A stretch of DNA of 64,000 bases from Pseudorhodobacter wandonensis (GTDB lineage: Bacteria > Pseudomonadota > Alphaproteobacteria > Rhodobacterales > Rhodobacteraceae), in contig NZ_LGHT01000045.1 of the NCBI RefSeq assembly GCF_001202035.1, positions 62,001 to 126,000 of the forward strand, written 5' to 3'. This document shows, piece by piece, positions 36,676 to 45,420 of this stretch (positions are counted from its first letter, which is position 1; each line of letters starts with the position of its first letter). The notes beneath the pieces were generated by a model. The model searched no databases. It saw nothing but the letters and a program-made list of their open reading frames with translations, and was not told the origin of the DNA. The translations under genes were made by a program, and so were the position numbers.

Positions 36676-38009
36676 CCGATGCAAACGCCCAAGCGCCCCG
36701 CACGTCACTGTTTGCGCCCGATGCCCGCACGGCGCGCCGCAACAACTCCGAGGCCCGGTTTCGCCTTTTTGGTCTGATTTCTGTTACCATTGGCCTTGCC
36801 GCCTTGGTCATGTTGCTGTCGTCCGTTCTGTTTAACGGGACCAGTTCTTTTCGCCAAACCATGCTGGAGCTGCCAGTAACACTGGACGCCAAGGTGTTGG
36901 ATAAAAAAGGGAATCGTAATCCGGATGATTTGGCCAAGGTTACGACCATCGGCTATGGCCGCCTTATTTCCGATGCGTTGGACAAGGCAATCACCGACAA
37001 TGGCATTGTGGTTGACGGGCTGACGTCAAAAGACGTCAAAGACATGATTTCCAAAGAGGCCCCTGCGCAAATTCGGGGCCGCGTTCTGGCAAATCCCGAT
37101 TTGATCGGTCAAACCGTCAGCTTTCAGGTTTTGGCGAATGGCCGGATTGATGGCTACATGAAAGGCCGCGTAACGCTGGAAACAGCCGAGAGGGACAGCA
37201 ATGTTTCGGTCAATCAGCTGCATCTTGCTGATGCGCTGCACGAAAAGGGCTTGCTGGATATGCCGTTCAACTGGCTGTTCATCACTGCCCCCGACGCGTC
37301 GGAACTGCGGCCCGAGGCGGCAGGCCTGGGCGTGGCGATTTTGGGTTCGGCCTATATGATGATTATCGTGCTGGTTCTTTCCCTGCCGATTGGTGTCGCA
37401 GCCTCGATCTATCTTGAAGAATTTGCGCCCCAAAACCGCATCACCGACTTGATCGAGGTGAATATTTCCAACCTTGCCGCCGTGCCGTCGATTGTGTTCG
37501 GTATTCTGGGGCTGGCTGTGTTCATCAACTTTGTCGGCCTGCCGCAATCGGCCCCGATTGTCGGCGCGCTGGTGCTGACGCTGATGACCTTGCCGACGAT
37601 CATCATCGCCACGCGTGCCGCCCTTAAGGCCGTGCCACCGTCTATCCGTGAGGCGGCGCTGGGGGTTGGTGCGTCCAAGATGCAGTCGATCTTTCATCAT
37701 GTCTTGCCGCTGGCAATGCCGGGCATTTTGACAGGCGCGATCATCGGCCTTGCACAGGCCTTGGGCGAAACGGCACCTTTGTTGCTGATCGGCATGGTGG
37801 CCTTTGTGCGCGACTATCCGGGTGCGCCGCCCGAAGGGTTCTTTGACCCTGCTGCCGCCTTGCCGGTGCAGGTGTACAACTGGACGCAGCGCGCCGATCC
37901 TGCCTTTGTGGAACGCGCTTCCGGCGCTATAATCGTGCTGCTGATATTCCTTGTAATCATGAACTTCGTCGCAATCCTGTTGCGCCGCCGTTTTGAACGT
38001 CGCTGGTAA
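36672..38009 (+). CDS. pstA: Phosphate ABC transporter permease PstA
   Basis: 445 residues with the N-terminal DUF3333-type extension (about 20-200, containing one membrane segment and GLTSKDVKDMISKEAPAQIRGR). The permease core follows with YLEEFAPQNRITDLIEVNISNLAAVPSIVFG, and the EAA loop is SIREAALGVGASKMQSIFHHVLPLAMPGI. It pairs with PstC in the membrane. A large antisense frame (37026-38489) overlaps it and is not considered a gene. Confidence 0.94.
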   Translation: MTDANAQAPRTSLFAPDARTARRNNSEARFRLFGLISVTIGLAALVMLLSSVLFNGTSSFRQTMLELPVTLDAKVLDKKGNRNPDDLAKVTTIGYGRLISDALDKAITDNGIVVDGLTSKDVKDMISKEAPAQIRGRVLANPDLIGQTVSFQVLANGRIDGYMKGRVTLETAERDSNVSVNQLHLADALHEKGLLDMPFNWLFITAPDASELRPEAAGLGVAILGSAYMMIIVLVLSLPIGVAASIYLEEFAPQNRITDLIEVNISNLAAVPSIVFGILGLAVFINFVGLPQSAPIVGALVLTLMTLPTIIIATRAALKAVPPSIREAALGVGASKMQSIFHHVLPLAMPGILTGAIIGLAQALGETAPLLLIGMVAFVRDYPGAPPEGFFDPAAALPVQVYNWTQRADPAFVERASGAIIVLLIFLVIMNFVAILLRRRFERRW

Positions 38010-38021
38010 AGGGGACCTGAA

Positions 38022-38819
38022 ATGGACGACCTGCGAATTGTGGAGAGAGATGTGAATACCCATACCAACAAGATCACTGCGCGCGGCGTTGATGTGTTTT
38101 ACGGCGGCAGCCACGCGATCAAAGGGGTGGATGTCGACATCCTCGACAACACTGTGACCGCATTTATCGGCCCTTCGGGTTGCGGTAAATCGACGTTCTT
38201 GCGCTGCCTGAACCGGATGAATGACACGATTGATATTTGCCGCGTCAAAGGCGAGATTTTGCTGGACGGCGAGAATATCTATAACCCGAAAGTTGACCCT
38301 GTGCAGCTGCGCGCCAAGGTTGGCATGGTGTTTCAAAAGCCGAACCCGTTTCCAAAGTCGATCTATGACAACGTGGCCTACGGCCCCAAAATCCACGGCC
38401 TGACCCGCAACAAGGCCGAGCTGGACGAAGTGGTTGAAACCTCGCTGCGCAAGGCCGCGATCTGGAATGAGGTAAAGGACCGCTTGCAAGCACCGGGCAC
38501 CGGCCTTTCGGGCGGGCAGCAGCAGCGTCTGTGCATTGCCCGCGCCATTGCGACCAGCCCCGAAGTGCTGCTGATGGATGAGCCATGCTCGGCATTGGAC
38601 CCGATCGCCACTGCACAGGTTGAGGAACTGATTGACGAACTACGTGCGCAGTTTTCCGTAGTCATCGTAACCCACTCGATGCAACAGGCAGCCCGCGTCA
38701 GCCAGCGTACTGCGTTCTTTCACCTTGGGAACTTGGTGGAATATGGCGAAACCGGTCAGATTTTCACTGCACCAAAAGACCCGCGCACCGAAAGCTACAT
38801 CACTGGCCGTATCGGCTAA
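38022..38819 (+). CDS. pstB: Phosphate ABC transporter ATPase PstB
   Basis: 265 residues. Walker A is [12 protein letters not shown], the Q-loop sits in [18 protein letters not shown], the signature is LSGGQQQRL and Walker B is [13 protein letters not shown], with the switch His in [13 protein letters not shown]. The PNPFP segment is typical of PstB. AAGGGGACC lies upstream of the ATG at 38022; a GTG at 38052 is an alternative start. Confidence 0.96.
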   Translation: MDDLRIVERDVNTHTNKITARGVDVFYGGSHAIKGVDVDILDNTVTAFIGPSGCGKSTFLRCLNRMNDTIDICRVKGEILLDGENIYNPKVDPVQLRAKVGMVFQKPNPFPKSIYDNVAYGPKIHGLTRNKAELDEVVETSLRKAAIWNEVKDRLQAPGTGLSGGQQQRLCIARAIATSPEVLLMDEPCSALDPIATAQVEELIDELRAQFSVVIVTHSMQQAARVSQRTAFFHLGNLVEYGETGQIFTAPKDPRTESYITGRIG

Positions 38820-38831
38820 GGGAGAAACAAG

Positions 38832-39554
38832 ATGCAAAACGATCCCCATATTGCCCGCGCCTTTGACCGCGATCTCGAAGCCATTCAGGCGCTAGTTTTG
38901 AAAATGGGTGGGCTGGTCGAGGCCGCGCTGCTGGATGCCGCCCTCGCACTGGAAAGCCGTGATGACGAACTGGCCGCCAAGGTGCGCGCGGGTGACAAAG
39001 CCGTTGACGCGCTGGAAGAGCAGGTCAACACCGAGGCCGCCCGATTGATCGCCCTTCGTGCGCCAACAGCTGGCGATTTGCGCACCGTGCTGACGGTGAT
39101 GAAAATTGCAGGTTCATTGGAACGCTGCGGCGATTATGCCAAAAACCTTGCCAAACGCTCGGTTGTGTTGTCGCAAATGCCTGTAATTGATGGGACTGCA
39201 GGGGCAATTCGCCGAATGGCTAAAGCAGTGCAATTGCAGTTGAAAGACGCGCTCGACAGCCTTATCCAGCGCGATGTCGAGCTTGCCTCCGATGTGCGCC
39301 AACGTGATGCCGACGTGGACCAGATGTATAACGCCCTGTTTCGTGAATTCCTGACCCATATGCTGGAAGATCCGCGCAATATTTCGGCCTGCATGCACCT
39401 GCATTTCATCGCTAAGAACATTGAACGGGTTGGCGATCATGCCACCGGGATTGCCGAGCAAGTGATTTATCTGGTCACCGGCGCATTGCCTGAAGAGGGG
39501 CGGCCAAAGGCTGACATGACCTCTACGGCGGCAAACCTGTCGGAGCAACGCTAA
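38832..39554 (+). CDS. phoU: Phosphate-specific transport regulator PhoU
   Basis: 240 residues, all-helical with the two PhoU three-helix repeats. The first has LIALRAPTAGDLRTVLTVMKIAGSLERCGDYAKN, the second FREFLTHMLEDPRNISACMHLHFIAKNIERVGDHATGIAE; each carries the metal-binding (E/D)xxx(D) pattern. It restrains Pst/Pho signalling under sufficient phosphate. The TAA overlaps the phoB ATG by one base. Confidence 0.95.
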   Translation: MQNDPHIARAFDRDLEAIQALVLKMGGLVEAALLDAALALESRDDELAAKVRAGDKAVDALEEQVNTEAARLIALRAPTAGDLRTVLTVMKIAGSLERCGDYAKNLAKRSVVLSQMPVIDGTAGAIRRMAKAVQLQLKDALDSLIQRDVELASDVRQRDADVDQMYNALFREFLTHMLEDPRNISACMHLHFIAKNIERVGDHATGIAEQVIYLVTGALPEEGRPKADMTSTAANLSEQR

Positions 39555-40246
39555 TGGCCGCTGCCGAACTTCCGCTTGTATTACTGGTCGAAGATGAACC
39601 TGCCCAACGCGAAGTATTGGCCTATAACCTAGAAGCTGAAGGATTTCGGGTGGTTCAGGCTGCAGATGGCGAAGAAGCACTGATGTTGGTGGATGAAGCT
39701 GCACCCGATCTGATCGTGTTGGATTGGATGTTGCCGCTTGTGTCTGGGATCGAGGTGTGTCGGCGGCTGAAAATGTCAGCTGAAACACGTAATATCGGCA
39801 TTATCATGTTATCAGCCCGCGCCGAAGAGGTTGACCGTGTGCGCGGGTTGGAAACGGGGGCAGACGACTATATCATCAAGCCCTACTCGGTTGTCGAGTT
39901 GATGGCCCGCGTGCGCGCTGCTTTGCGTCGGGTGCGCCCCGCGACAATGGGGCTGGTGCTGGAGTTTGAAGATATCCGCTTGGATGCCGAGACCCACCGG
40001 GTTTACCGTGCGGACAAGGTGTTGAAACTGGGCCCGACCGAGTTTCGCCTGCTGTCTACATTCATGGAAAAACCGGGCCGTGTTTGGGCGCGCGACCAAT
40101 TGCTTGATCGGGTGTGGGGGCGCGATATTTACGTTGATACCCGCACGGTCGACGTCCATATCGGCCGCTTGCGCAAGGCGCTGTGCCAGCATGGCGGCGA
40201 GGATCCGCTGCGCACGGTGCGCGGGGCGGGCTACGCCTTGGGGTGA
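39554..40246 (+). CDS. phoB: Phosphate regulon response regulator PhoB
   Basis: 230 residues. Receiver domain (1-120): acidic pair in LVEDEP, phosphoacceptor Asp in LIVLDWMLP, Lys in IIKPYS. The C-terminal OmpR-type winged helix (about 130-228) has LKLGPTEFRLLSTFMEKPGRVWARDQLLDRVWG and DTRTVDVHIGRLRKAL. It binds Pho boxes such as the array at 34029-34068. The partner kinase PhoR is not encoded next to it or elsewhere in the window. Confidence 0.95.
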   Translation: MAAAELPLVLLVEDEPAQREVLAYNLEAEGFRVVQAADGEEALMLVDEAAPDLIVLDWMLPLVSGIEVCRRLKMSAETRNIGIIMLSARAEEVDRVRGLETGADDYIIKPYSVVELMARVRAALRRVRPATMGLVLEFEDIRLDAETHRVYRADKVLKLGPTEFRLLSTFMEKPGRVWARDQLLDRVWGRDIYVDTRTVDVHIGRLRKALCQHGGEDPLRTVRGAGYALG

Positions 40247-40264
40247 TGCGATTTGATCCGACCG

Positions 40265-40287
40265 CCGGGGGGCTGCGCTGCCCCCGG
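40265..40287. terminator. Hairpin after phoB
   Basis: CCGGGGG pairs with CCCCCGG (7 bp) around a 9-nt loop, 18 bp after the phoB stop. The second copy of the 21-bp intergenic repeat begins 10 bp further on and supplies an A/T-rich tail (ATTTTTG). Likely the end of the pst-pho transcript. Confidence 0.5.
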
Positions 40288-40296
40288 ACCCCCCGC

Positions 40297-40317
40297 AGGT
40301 ATTTTTGCCAAGATGAA
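40297..40317 (+). repeat. Short intergenic repeat, copy 2
   Basis: Identical over 21 bp to 29488-29508. Here it directly follows the hairpin downstream of phoB, which suggests the T-rich segment may double as a terminator tail. Confidence 0.75.
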
Positions 40318-40471
40318 CGGGTTGGATCGTTTTTGGATTTGCGTGTGGAATATTTCTTGCTGCAAGCAAATGGCGCTTTCTAAAGCGTGATGTGTTGCTG
40401 CTTTTGTGTGGTTCCCCTTGACCAAGCGTTGCTAATCCCCGACATCAAGAGGGAACCTTAGGAGGCCGCTC

Positions 40472-41050
40472 ATGGCAAATATCGAACAATCAGCATCCGC
40501 ATTTTTGCAAAGCCGCAGGTCTGTGCCTGCCAAGATGCTGGGTCTTCCGGTGCCGGACCGCGCAGCTTTGATGCCGTTGCTAACCGCCGGTTTGCGCGTG
40601 CCAGACCATGGCAAGCTGGAGCCTTGGCGTCTATTGGTGCTGGAGAAGGCCGCAATGACGCGGCTTGCGGCTTTGGCCGTGACCCGAGCGGGCGAGCTTG
40701 GTTTGGATGCCGAGAAAGCTGTCAAAGGCTCGGCACAGTTTGAAACGGGCAATCTGGCGGTTGTGGTGATTTCCAGCCCTAAGCCGTCTGATAAAATACC
40801 GCTGAGCGAGCAGGTTTATTCGGCCGGCGCTGTGTGTCTTTCTTTGCTGAATGCGGCTTTGGCGGCGGGTTGGGGGGCGAACTGGCTTTCTGGTTGGCCG
40901 TCGCATGATCGCGAATTTTTGGCCCGAGGCCTAGGCCTGCATGATACGGAAACCGTGGCCGGCATCATTCATATCGGAACTGCGCAGAACAGCCCGCCCG
41001 ACCGGCCGCGCCCTGATGTCGCGGCGCGAGTGGAATGGGTAAGTGCATGA
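40472..41050 (+). CDS. Nitroreductase family protein, YdjA-like
   Basis: 192 residues, a small FMN-dependent nitroreductase. RRSVPAKMLG near the N-terminus and LRVPDHGKLEPWRLLVLE match the YdjA type; the C-terminal ETVAGIIHIGTAQ lies near the flavin. AGGAGG is upstream of the ATG. The stop overlaps the EI24-domain gene by 4 bp. Physiological substrate unknown. Confidence 0.86.
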   Translation: MANIEQSASAFLQSRRSVPAKMLGLPVPDRAALMPLLTAGLRVPDHGKLEPWRLLVLEKAAMTRLAALAVTRAGELGLDAEKAVKGSAQFETGNLAVVVISSPKPSDKIPLSEQVYSAGAVCLSLLNAALAAGWGANWLSGWPSHDREFLARGLGLHDTETVAGIIHIGTAQNSPPDRPRPDVAARVEWVSA

Positions 41051-41748
41051 TCTTTTCAGATTTTCTAAAAGCGATTGGCCAGTTGGGCGACCGCCGCTTT
41101 CGCCGTGTTTTGCTTTGGGGCGTGGGGCTTACGCTAGCGCTTTTGGTAGGCGTCTATGCTGGCTTTTTGGCGGTAATCCAGACCTTTGTCCCTGACAGCG
41201 TGAACATCCCTTTTGTCGGCGCTGTGGGAGGGCTTGATACGTTACTTAGCTGGGGCTCGGCGCTATTGATGATCGGCTTGTCGGTCTTCTTGATGATGCC
41301 TGTGGCCTCGGCTTTTACCTCGTTGTTTCTTGATGATGTGGCGCAAGCCGTTGAGGACAGGCACTATCCCGGCCTGCCGCCCGCACAAAAGCAAAGCTTT
41401 GGCGATGCCGCGATCGATACGCTGAATTTCTTTGCGTTGCTAGTTTTTGTGAACGTGTTGGCGCTGGTGCTTTATGCCTTTGCAGGGCCATTCATTCCGG
41501 TGGTCTTTTGGGCTGTCAACGGCCTGTTGCTGGGGCGCGAGTATTTTACGCTGGTGGCCGCGCGGCGCATGGGGCGTAAGGCGGCTAAAGCGCTGCGCAA
41601 ACGCCATTGGCTGACTGTATGGTGGGCAGGGGGGCTGATGGCTGCGCCGTTGTCTATCCCTTTGGTCAACCTGCTGATACCCGTGTTGGGAGCCGCTACT
41701 TTTACGCATTTGTTCCACCGCTTGGAGGCGATGGAACAGCGCCGTTAA
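41047..41748 (+). CDS. EI24 domain membrane protein (CysZ-like)
   Basis: 233 residues with four or more hydrophobic helices (about 25-45, 68-95, 138-170, 195-220). FGDAAIDTLNFFALLVFVNVL and REYFTLVAARRMG are typical EI24/CysZ segments. CysZ imports sulfate in enterobacteria; many EI24 members have no assigned substrate, so transport of sulfate is only a possibility. It ends 4 bp inside the convergent DUF1467 gene. Confidence 0.8.
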   Translation: MIFSDFLKAIGQLGDRRFRRVLLWGVGLTLALLVGVYAGFLAVIQTFVPDSVNIPFVGAVGGLDTLLSWGSALLMIGLSVFLMMPVASAFTSLFLDDVAQAVEDRHYPGLPPAQKQSFGDAAIDTLNFFALLVFVNVLALVLYAFAGPFIPVVFWAVNGLLLGREYFTLVAARRMGRKAAKALRKRHWLTVWWAGGLMAAPLSIPLVNLLIPVLGAATFTHLFHRLEAMEQRR

Positions 41749-42029
41749 TTCTGTATCGTTGTTGGCGGCATCCGGCCCATAAAGTCGAAATCGCGCACGG
41801 TGATTTTGCCCGACAGGATAATGCTGCACAATATTACCCAGATGATCGTGGCGGCGATCGTAGTGATCCAGGCTTTGCGTTTCACTACGAAACCCGAGGG
41901 CGCGCTTTTGGGTGTGCCGGGCACAACCTCGCCCACGTCGCCCTGTGACTTGAACCGCAAGGGCAGCACGACGAAAAACGTCATGAACCAGCAGACGGCG
42001 AACATGACGATTGCTGCGGTGATGGTCAT
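41745..42029 (-). CDS. DUF1467 family membrane protein
   Basis: 94 residues with two membrane helices (about 3-24 and 54-74) and a loop FKSQGDVGEVVPGTPKSAP, the DUF1467 signature region. Its start overlaps the stop of the upstream epimerase gene by 4 bp. The pair is conserved in Rhodobacterales as I recall. Function unknown. Confidence 0.85.
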   Translation of the reverse strand: MTITAAIVMFAVCWFMTFFVVLPLRFKSQGDVGEVVPGTPKSAPSGFVVKRKAWITTIAATIIWVILCSIILSGKITVRDFDFMGRMPPTTIQN

Positions 42030-42430
42030 ACCTGCTCCAATTCTACAAGACAGCCGTTGAAATCCTTGGGGTGCAGAAACAAAACCGGCTTGCCATGTGC
42101 GCCGATTTTCGGCTCTCCACTGCCCAGAACCCGCGCGCCTGCAGCTTGAAGCTTGTCGCGTGCAGCCAGAATATCATCGACTTCGTAGCAGATATGGTGA
42201 ATGCCGCCAGCCGGATTTTTCTCTAAAAAACCATTGATGGGTGAGTTTTCGCCCAATGGGTACAGCAGTTCGATCTTGGTATTCGGAAGCGTAATGAACA
42301 CAACCGTCACGCCGTGGTCGGGCTCATCTTGTGGGGGGCCGACATCGGCACCCAACGTGTTGCGGTATTGAGCGGCGGCGGCCTCTAGGTCAGGCACGGC
42401 AATGGCAACGTGATTCAGGCGTCCAATCAT
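42026..42430 (-). CDS. mce: Methylmalonyl-CoA epimerase
   Basis: 134 residues, a vicinal-oxygen-chelate (glyoxalase-like) fold. The metal ligands are the His of LNHVAIAVPD, the His of IHHICYEVDDI and the Glu of LVELEQV near the C-terminus. It interconverts (S)- and (R)-methylmalonyl-CoA in propionyl-CoA use. Length and motif order match the family. The rest of the methylmalonyl pathway is not in this window. Confidence 0.9.
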   Translation of the reverse strand: MIGRLNHVAIAVPDLEAAAAQYRNTLGADVGPPQDEPDHGVTVVFITLPNTKIELLYPLGENSPINGFLEKNPAGGIHHICYEVDDILAARDKLQAAGARVLGSGEPKIGAHGKPVLFLHPKDFNGCLVELEQV

Positions 42431-42612
42431 CTGTGGCTCCGTTCTGGCGGGTTTGCGTGGCTTTATGCGGTGTCATCGCGGCAGGGGCAAGGGGGCGCGC
42501 TGCCGCGGGGGTTTTTGTGGATAGATTCAGTTTTTATGGGGCTGATTCACCCTTCGTTAGGGGATTCGGCGTTCAACTTGGTGACAGCCTTTGCCAGATT
42601 GAAAGGACCGCC

Positions 42613-43401
42613 ATGCCGTCTCCGTTGCCTCTTGCCGTACCGTCTTATGCACTGCCCGAAGGACCAGGTTTTGCCCACATCAAACACACATTTGCGCTTC
42701 CACTAGCCGGAATTACCATTTTGGCGGTCGAAGACAGCCGTTTTGCATCGGAGGCGTTGCGCTTGTTGTGCCAACGCAGCGGCGCACGCCTGCGCAGGGT
42801 TGACACTCTGGCAGCGGCACGTCGTCACCTTGCCGTGTATCGCCCCGATGTCGTGCTGATCGATCTGGGTTTGCCTGATGGCAATGGCGTTGATCTGATC
42901 CGTGAACTGGTCAAGAACAAACAAGGCCAAAGCGTGGTTCTGGCCATTAGCGGTGATCCTGATGGCTGGTCGTCTGCCGTGCGGGCAGGCGCGGCCGGGT
43001 TCATTGAAAAGCCATTGGAAAGCCTGTCCAAGTTTCAACAAGTGATTTTGGGCCATCTTACGGGCACGCCGCACGTCAGGTTGGCGCAATATGGCGATGA
43101 ACAGGAAAAGCGACACATTCAGCCAGACAAACAAGCACTGCAAGACGATCTGATACATGCCGCCGATCTGATCGAAAGTGGCGGCGGTGCTGACGATCGA
43201 TATGTTGTCGATTTTGTACGCGGGCTGGCCCGCAGCAGCCATGATCTGACCCTTGAAGGTGCCGCCATGCAGGCCCGTAGCTCGTCCCAAGGTCTGGCGG
43301 GGCTCGGCCAAGCCCTCTCACAGCGGATAAATTGCGCCAGTGATCCATTTGCAAAGCCAGCAACCACAAGGCGAAGCGCTGACAGTAACCCTTGTGGTTG
43401 A
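42613..43401 (+). CDS. Response regulator with unassigned C-terminal region
   Basis: 262 residues from the ATG at 42613 (AAAGGA upstream; the frame open to 42331 overlaps the epimerase gene). Residues about 35-150 form a receiver domain: ILAVEDSRF, phosphoacceptor Asp in VVLIDLGLPDGNG, Ser/Thr position in LAISGD and Lys in FIEKPL. The C-terminal 110 residues have no DNA-binding or enzyme motif; they are helical with LIESGGGADDRYVVDFVRGLARSSHDL. No histidine kinase gene is nearby. Probably an orphan or phosphorelay regulator. Confidence 0.8.
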   Translation: MPSPLPLAVPSYALPEGPGFAHIKHTFALPLAGITILAVEDSRFASEALRLLCQRSGARLRRVDTLAAARRHLAVYRPDVVLIDLGLPDGNGVDLIRELVKNKQGQSVVLAISGDPDGWSSAVRAGAAGFIEKPLESLSKFQQVILGHLTGTPHVRLAQYGDEQEKRHIQPDKQALQDDLIHAADLIESGGGADDRYVVDFVRGLARSSHDLTLEGAAMQARSSSQGLAGLGQALSQRINCASDPFAKPATTRRSADSNPCG

Positions 43402-43404
43402 CGA

Positions 43405-44112
43405 TCAGGTAATCATTTTCAGGGCAGGGTCATCATTGGCGCGTACCAGATTGGTCAGGTCGCTCAGGCGTTCGCGCTGCCTACCGTTCGTGTCGAAATT
43501 CGAAGGCGCAAGCCATGCCGAAAACGCCTCGCGCAAAGCAGGCCACTCACTGTCGATTACCGAAAACCAGGCGGTATCGCGGTTGCGGCCTTTGACAACG
43601 GCGGCTTGGCGAAAGATGCCTTCATAAGAAAAGCCAAAGCGCTGTGCCGCGCGGCGTGACGCCAAATTGGCTGCGTTGCACTTCCACTCATACCGGCGAT
43701 AGCCCGCGTCAAATGCCCATTGCATCATCAAAAACATCGCCTCAGTTGCGGCGGCGCTGTTTTGCAGCTCGGGGCTAATGCAGATATGGCCAACCTCGAT
43801 AGAGCCGGCAGTCGGCGCGATGCGCAAATAACTTGCAACGCCACCGCAATGACCTGTCGTCAGATTGCGCAAAACATAAAAGAGCGGATCCTCCTGTGCG
43901 GCCATTTCTTTGGCCCAGCGATGATATGCTGCCGCCGAGGCGAAAGGGCCATAGGGCATATAATCCCACAAACTATCATGGCCAGAAAACGCACGGTGAA
44001 GATCTGCCGCATGTACATCGGCGTCAAGCCGTTCTAGCGCGACATAGATGCCCCTAAGCGGCGCACCAACGGGGGTCACAGGTGGGGCCCACTTTGAAAG
44101 ATCTTTTGACAT
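43405..44112 (-). CDS. GNAT family acetyltransferase, RimJ/RimL-like
   Basis: 235 residues. The early RLDADVHAADLHRAF and SLWDYMPYGPF fit the RimJ/RimL type; the CoA-binding region is around IEVGHICISPELQNSAAATEAMFLMM, followed by NLASRRAAQRFGFSYEGIFRQ. These enzymes acetylate amino groups of proteins or small molecules; target unknown. Convergent with the response regulator, with 3 bp between stops. Confidence 0.82.
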   Translation of the reverse strand: MSKDLSKWAPPVTPVGAPLRGIYVALERLDADVHAADLHRAFSGHDSLWDYMPYGPFASAAAYHRWAKEMAAQEDPLFYVLRNLTTGHCGGVASYLRIAPTAGSIEVGHICISPELQNSAAATEAMFLMMQWAFDAGYRRYEWKCNAANLASRRAAQRFGFSYEGIFRQAAVVKGRNRDTAWFSVIDSEWPALREAFSAWLAPSNFDTNGRQRERLSDLTNLVRANDDPALKMIT

Positions 44113-44205
44113 ATGCGCGCCCTGTTCAAAAAGTGAATTGCCCAGTTATGCGGATTTACCCGCGCAACGGCAACACCCAATTGATGCAGGATAATCCTGC
44201 TGCCG

Positions 44206-45417
44206 TTACAGGATAAGCTTGGGGTCGTCGCCCATGTCTAGCCCCGGAAAAACCGCGCCTTCAAGCACCGACCGCTGCAGGCCAAACATGCCGCGCATTG
44301 CCCAGGCGGCCCAGGCCCGCACATCCGAAGTTGGCATCAGGTCGCGGCGATCATACAGCGCTGCTTCGGCCAATCCTGGCCAGTTGCCCAGTACAGAACC
44401 GCCCCGCAACGCCCCGCCTGCAAGAATCATCGCACCGCCCGTGCCGTGATCGGTGCCGCCGCTGCCGTTCTGGCGTGCGGTGCGGCCAAACTCTGTCATC
44501 GCAATCAGTGTGGTCCGCCCCCATGTCTGCGGACCGAGTTGCGATTGCATGCGCAGGATGATCCTTTGTAAACGTGACAGCGGGCGACCAATCGCGGCGA
44601 CTTGTCGGCGGTGGGTATCCCATCCTGCAAGCGAAAACGCAGCAATGCGCGTGGCACCGGCCAATCGCCCGGCCGCGAAATCGACCAAGCTGTCGATGTC
44701 AGGCCACGCCTTGTCTTCGCCCATCGCAGAGTTGCCGGTTGTGCTTTCGTTGGCGCTGCGCACCACGCGACCAGCAAGCTCTTGTGACAGTTCCATCGCC
44801 TCAGTCCCGGCCTCTCGAAACAGGTCATCATCGTGATAGATGTGGTCCAGCAAGGTCTGGCTTTGTTGCGACAGCACTAGCTTCACTTCTGGGGTCCAGG
44901 CCCGGCTTGCGCCTTTGCCCGCAAGCAAAGGCAGTGCCTCTCGCCCAACGGCATAGGCGGTTTCGGCCGTCAGACCCGGAACAGATTGCAACATGCGGTT
45001 CAGCCAACCATCATGTTGCGCGCCGATCGGCACGTCCATTCCGGTGCCAGCCTCAAGCAGGGTTTGGCCGTCGAAATGGCTGCGCTTGTCGCGGTAAGAC
45101 GTTGATGTTGCATGCACAAAGCCCAATTGGCCAGCCTGCCACATCTTTTGCAGCCCCCCTAAACCCGGATGCAACGCAAACGGTCCTGACAGGTTGATCT
45201 CGCTGGTCGGCAGGCCCGGTCGCAGTGCTGCGAAATCGCGGTCCCCTATGGGTTGCACAACATCAAGCCCGTCCATAGCCCCACGCAAAATCACAACAAT
45301 CAGGCGGTTTTCGCCAAGGCCCGCGCCTTGGGCCATCGTGACCGAGGTAAGCCAAGGATAGGCCGCAGCCGAGCATCCTGCCCAAGTCATCGCACGCAAA
45401 AGCTGCCGTCTATCCAT
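44206..45417 (-). CDS. DUF1501 domain-containing protein
   Basis: 403 residues. The N-terminus MDRRQLLRAMTWAGCSAAAYPWL looks like a twin-arginine signal, so it is probably exported folded. The domain resembles sulfatase/alkaline-phosphatase-like proteins: LIVVILRGAMDGLDVVQP, THRRQVAAIG, and TEFGRTARQNGSGGTDHGTGGAMILAG near residue 320. It lies 3 bp after the DUF1800 gene. Such pairs recur in many bacteria and are thought to be envelope-related, but the activity is unknown. Confidence 0.86.
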   Translation of the reverse strand: MDRRQLLRAMTWAGCSAAAYPWLTSVTMAQGAGLGENRLIVVILRGAMDGLDVVQPIGDRDFAALRPGLPTSEINLSGPFALHPGLGGLQKMWQAGQLGFVHATSTSYRDKRSHFDGQTLLEAGTGMDVPIGAQHDGWLNRMLQSVPGLTAETAYAVGREALPLLAGKGASRAWTPEVKLVLSQQSQTLLDHIYHDDDLFREAGTEAMELSQELAGRVVRSANESTTGNSAMGEDKAWPDIDSLVDFAAGRLAGATRIAAFSLAGWDTHRRQVAAIGRPLSRLQRIILRMQSQLGPQTWGRTTLIAMTEFGRTARQNGSGGTDHGTGGAMILAGGALRGGSVLGNWPGLAEAALYDRRDLMPTSDVRAWAAWAMRGMFGLQRSVLEGAVFPGLDMGDDPKLIL

Positions 45418-45420
45418 CGG

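Noticed and set aside
37026-38489. 487-codon minus-strand open frame across pstA and pstB
   Set aside because: It is antisense to two certain genes, is rich in His/Arg/Gln as expected for a mirrored frame and shows no family motif.
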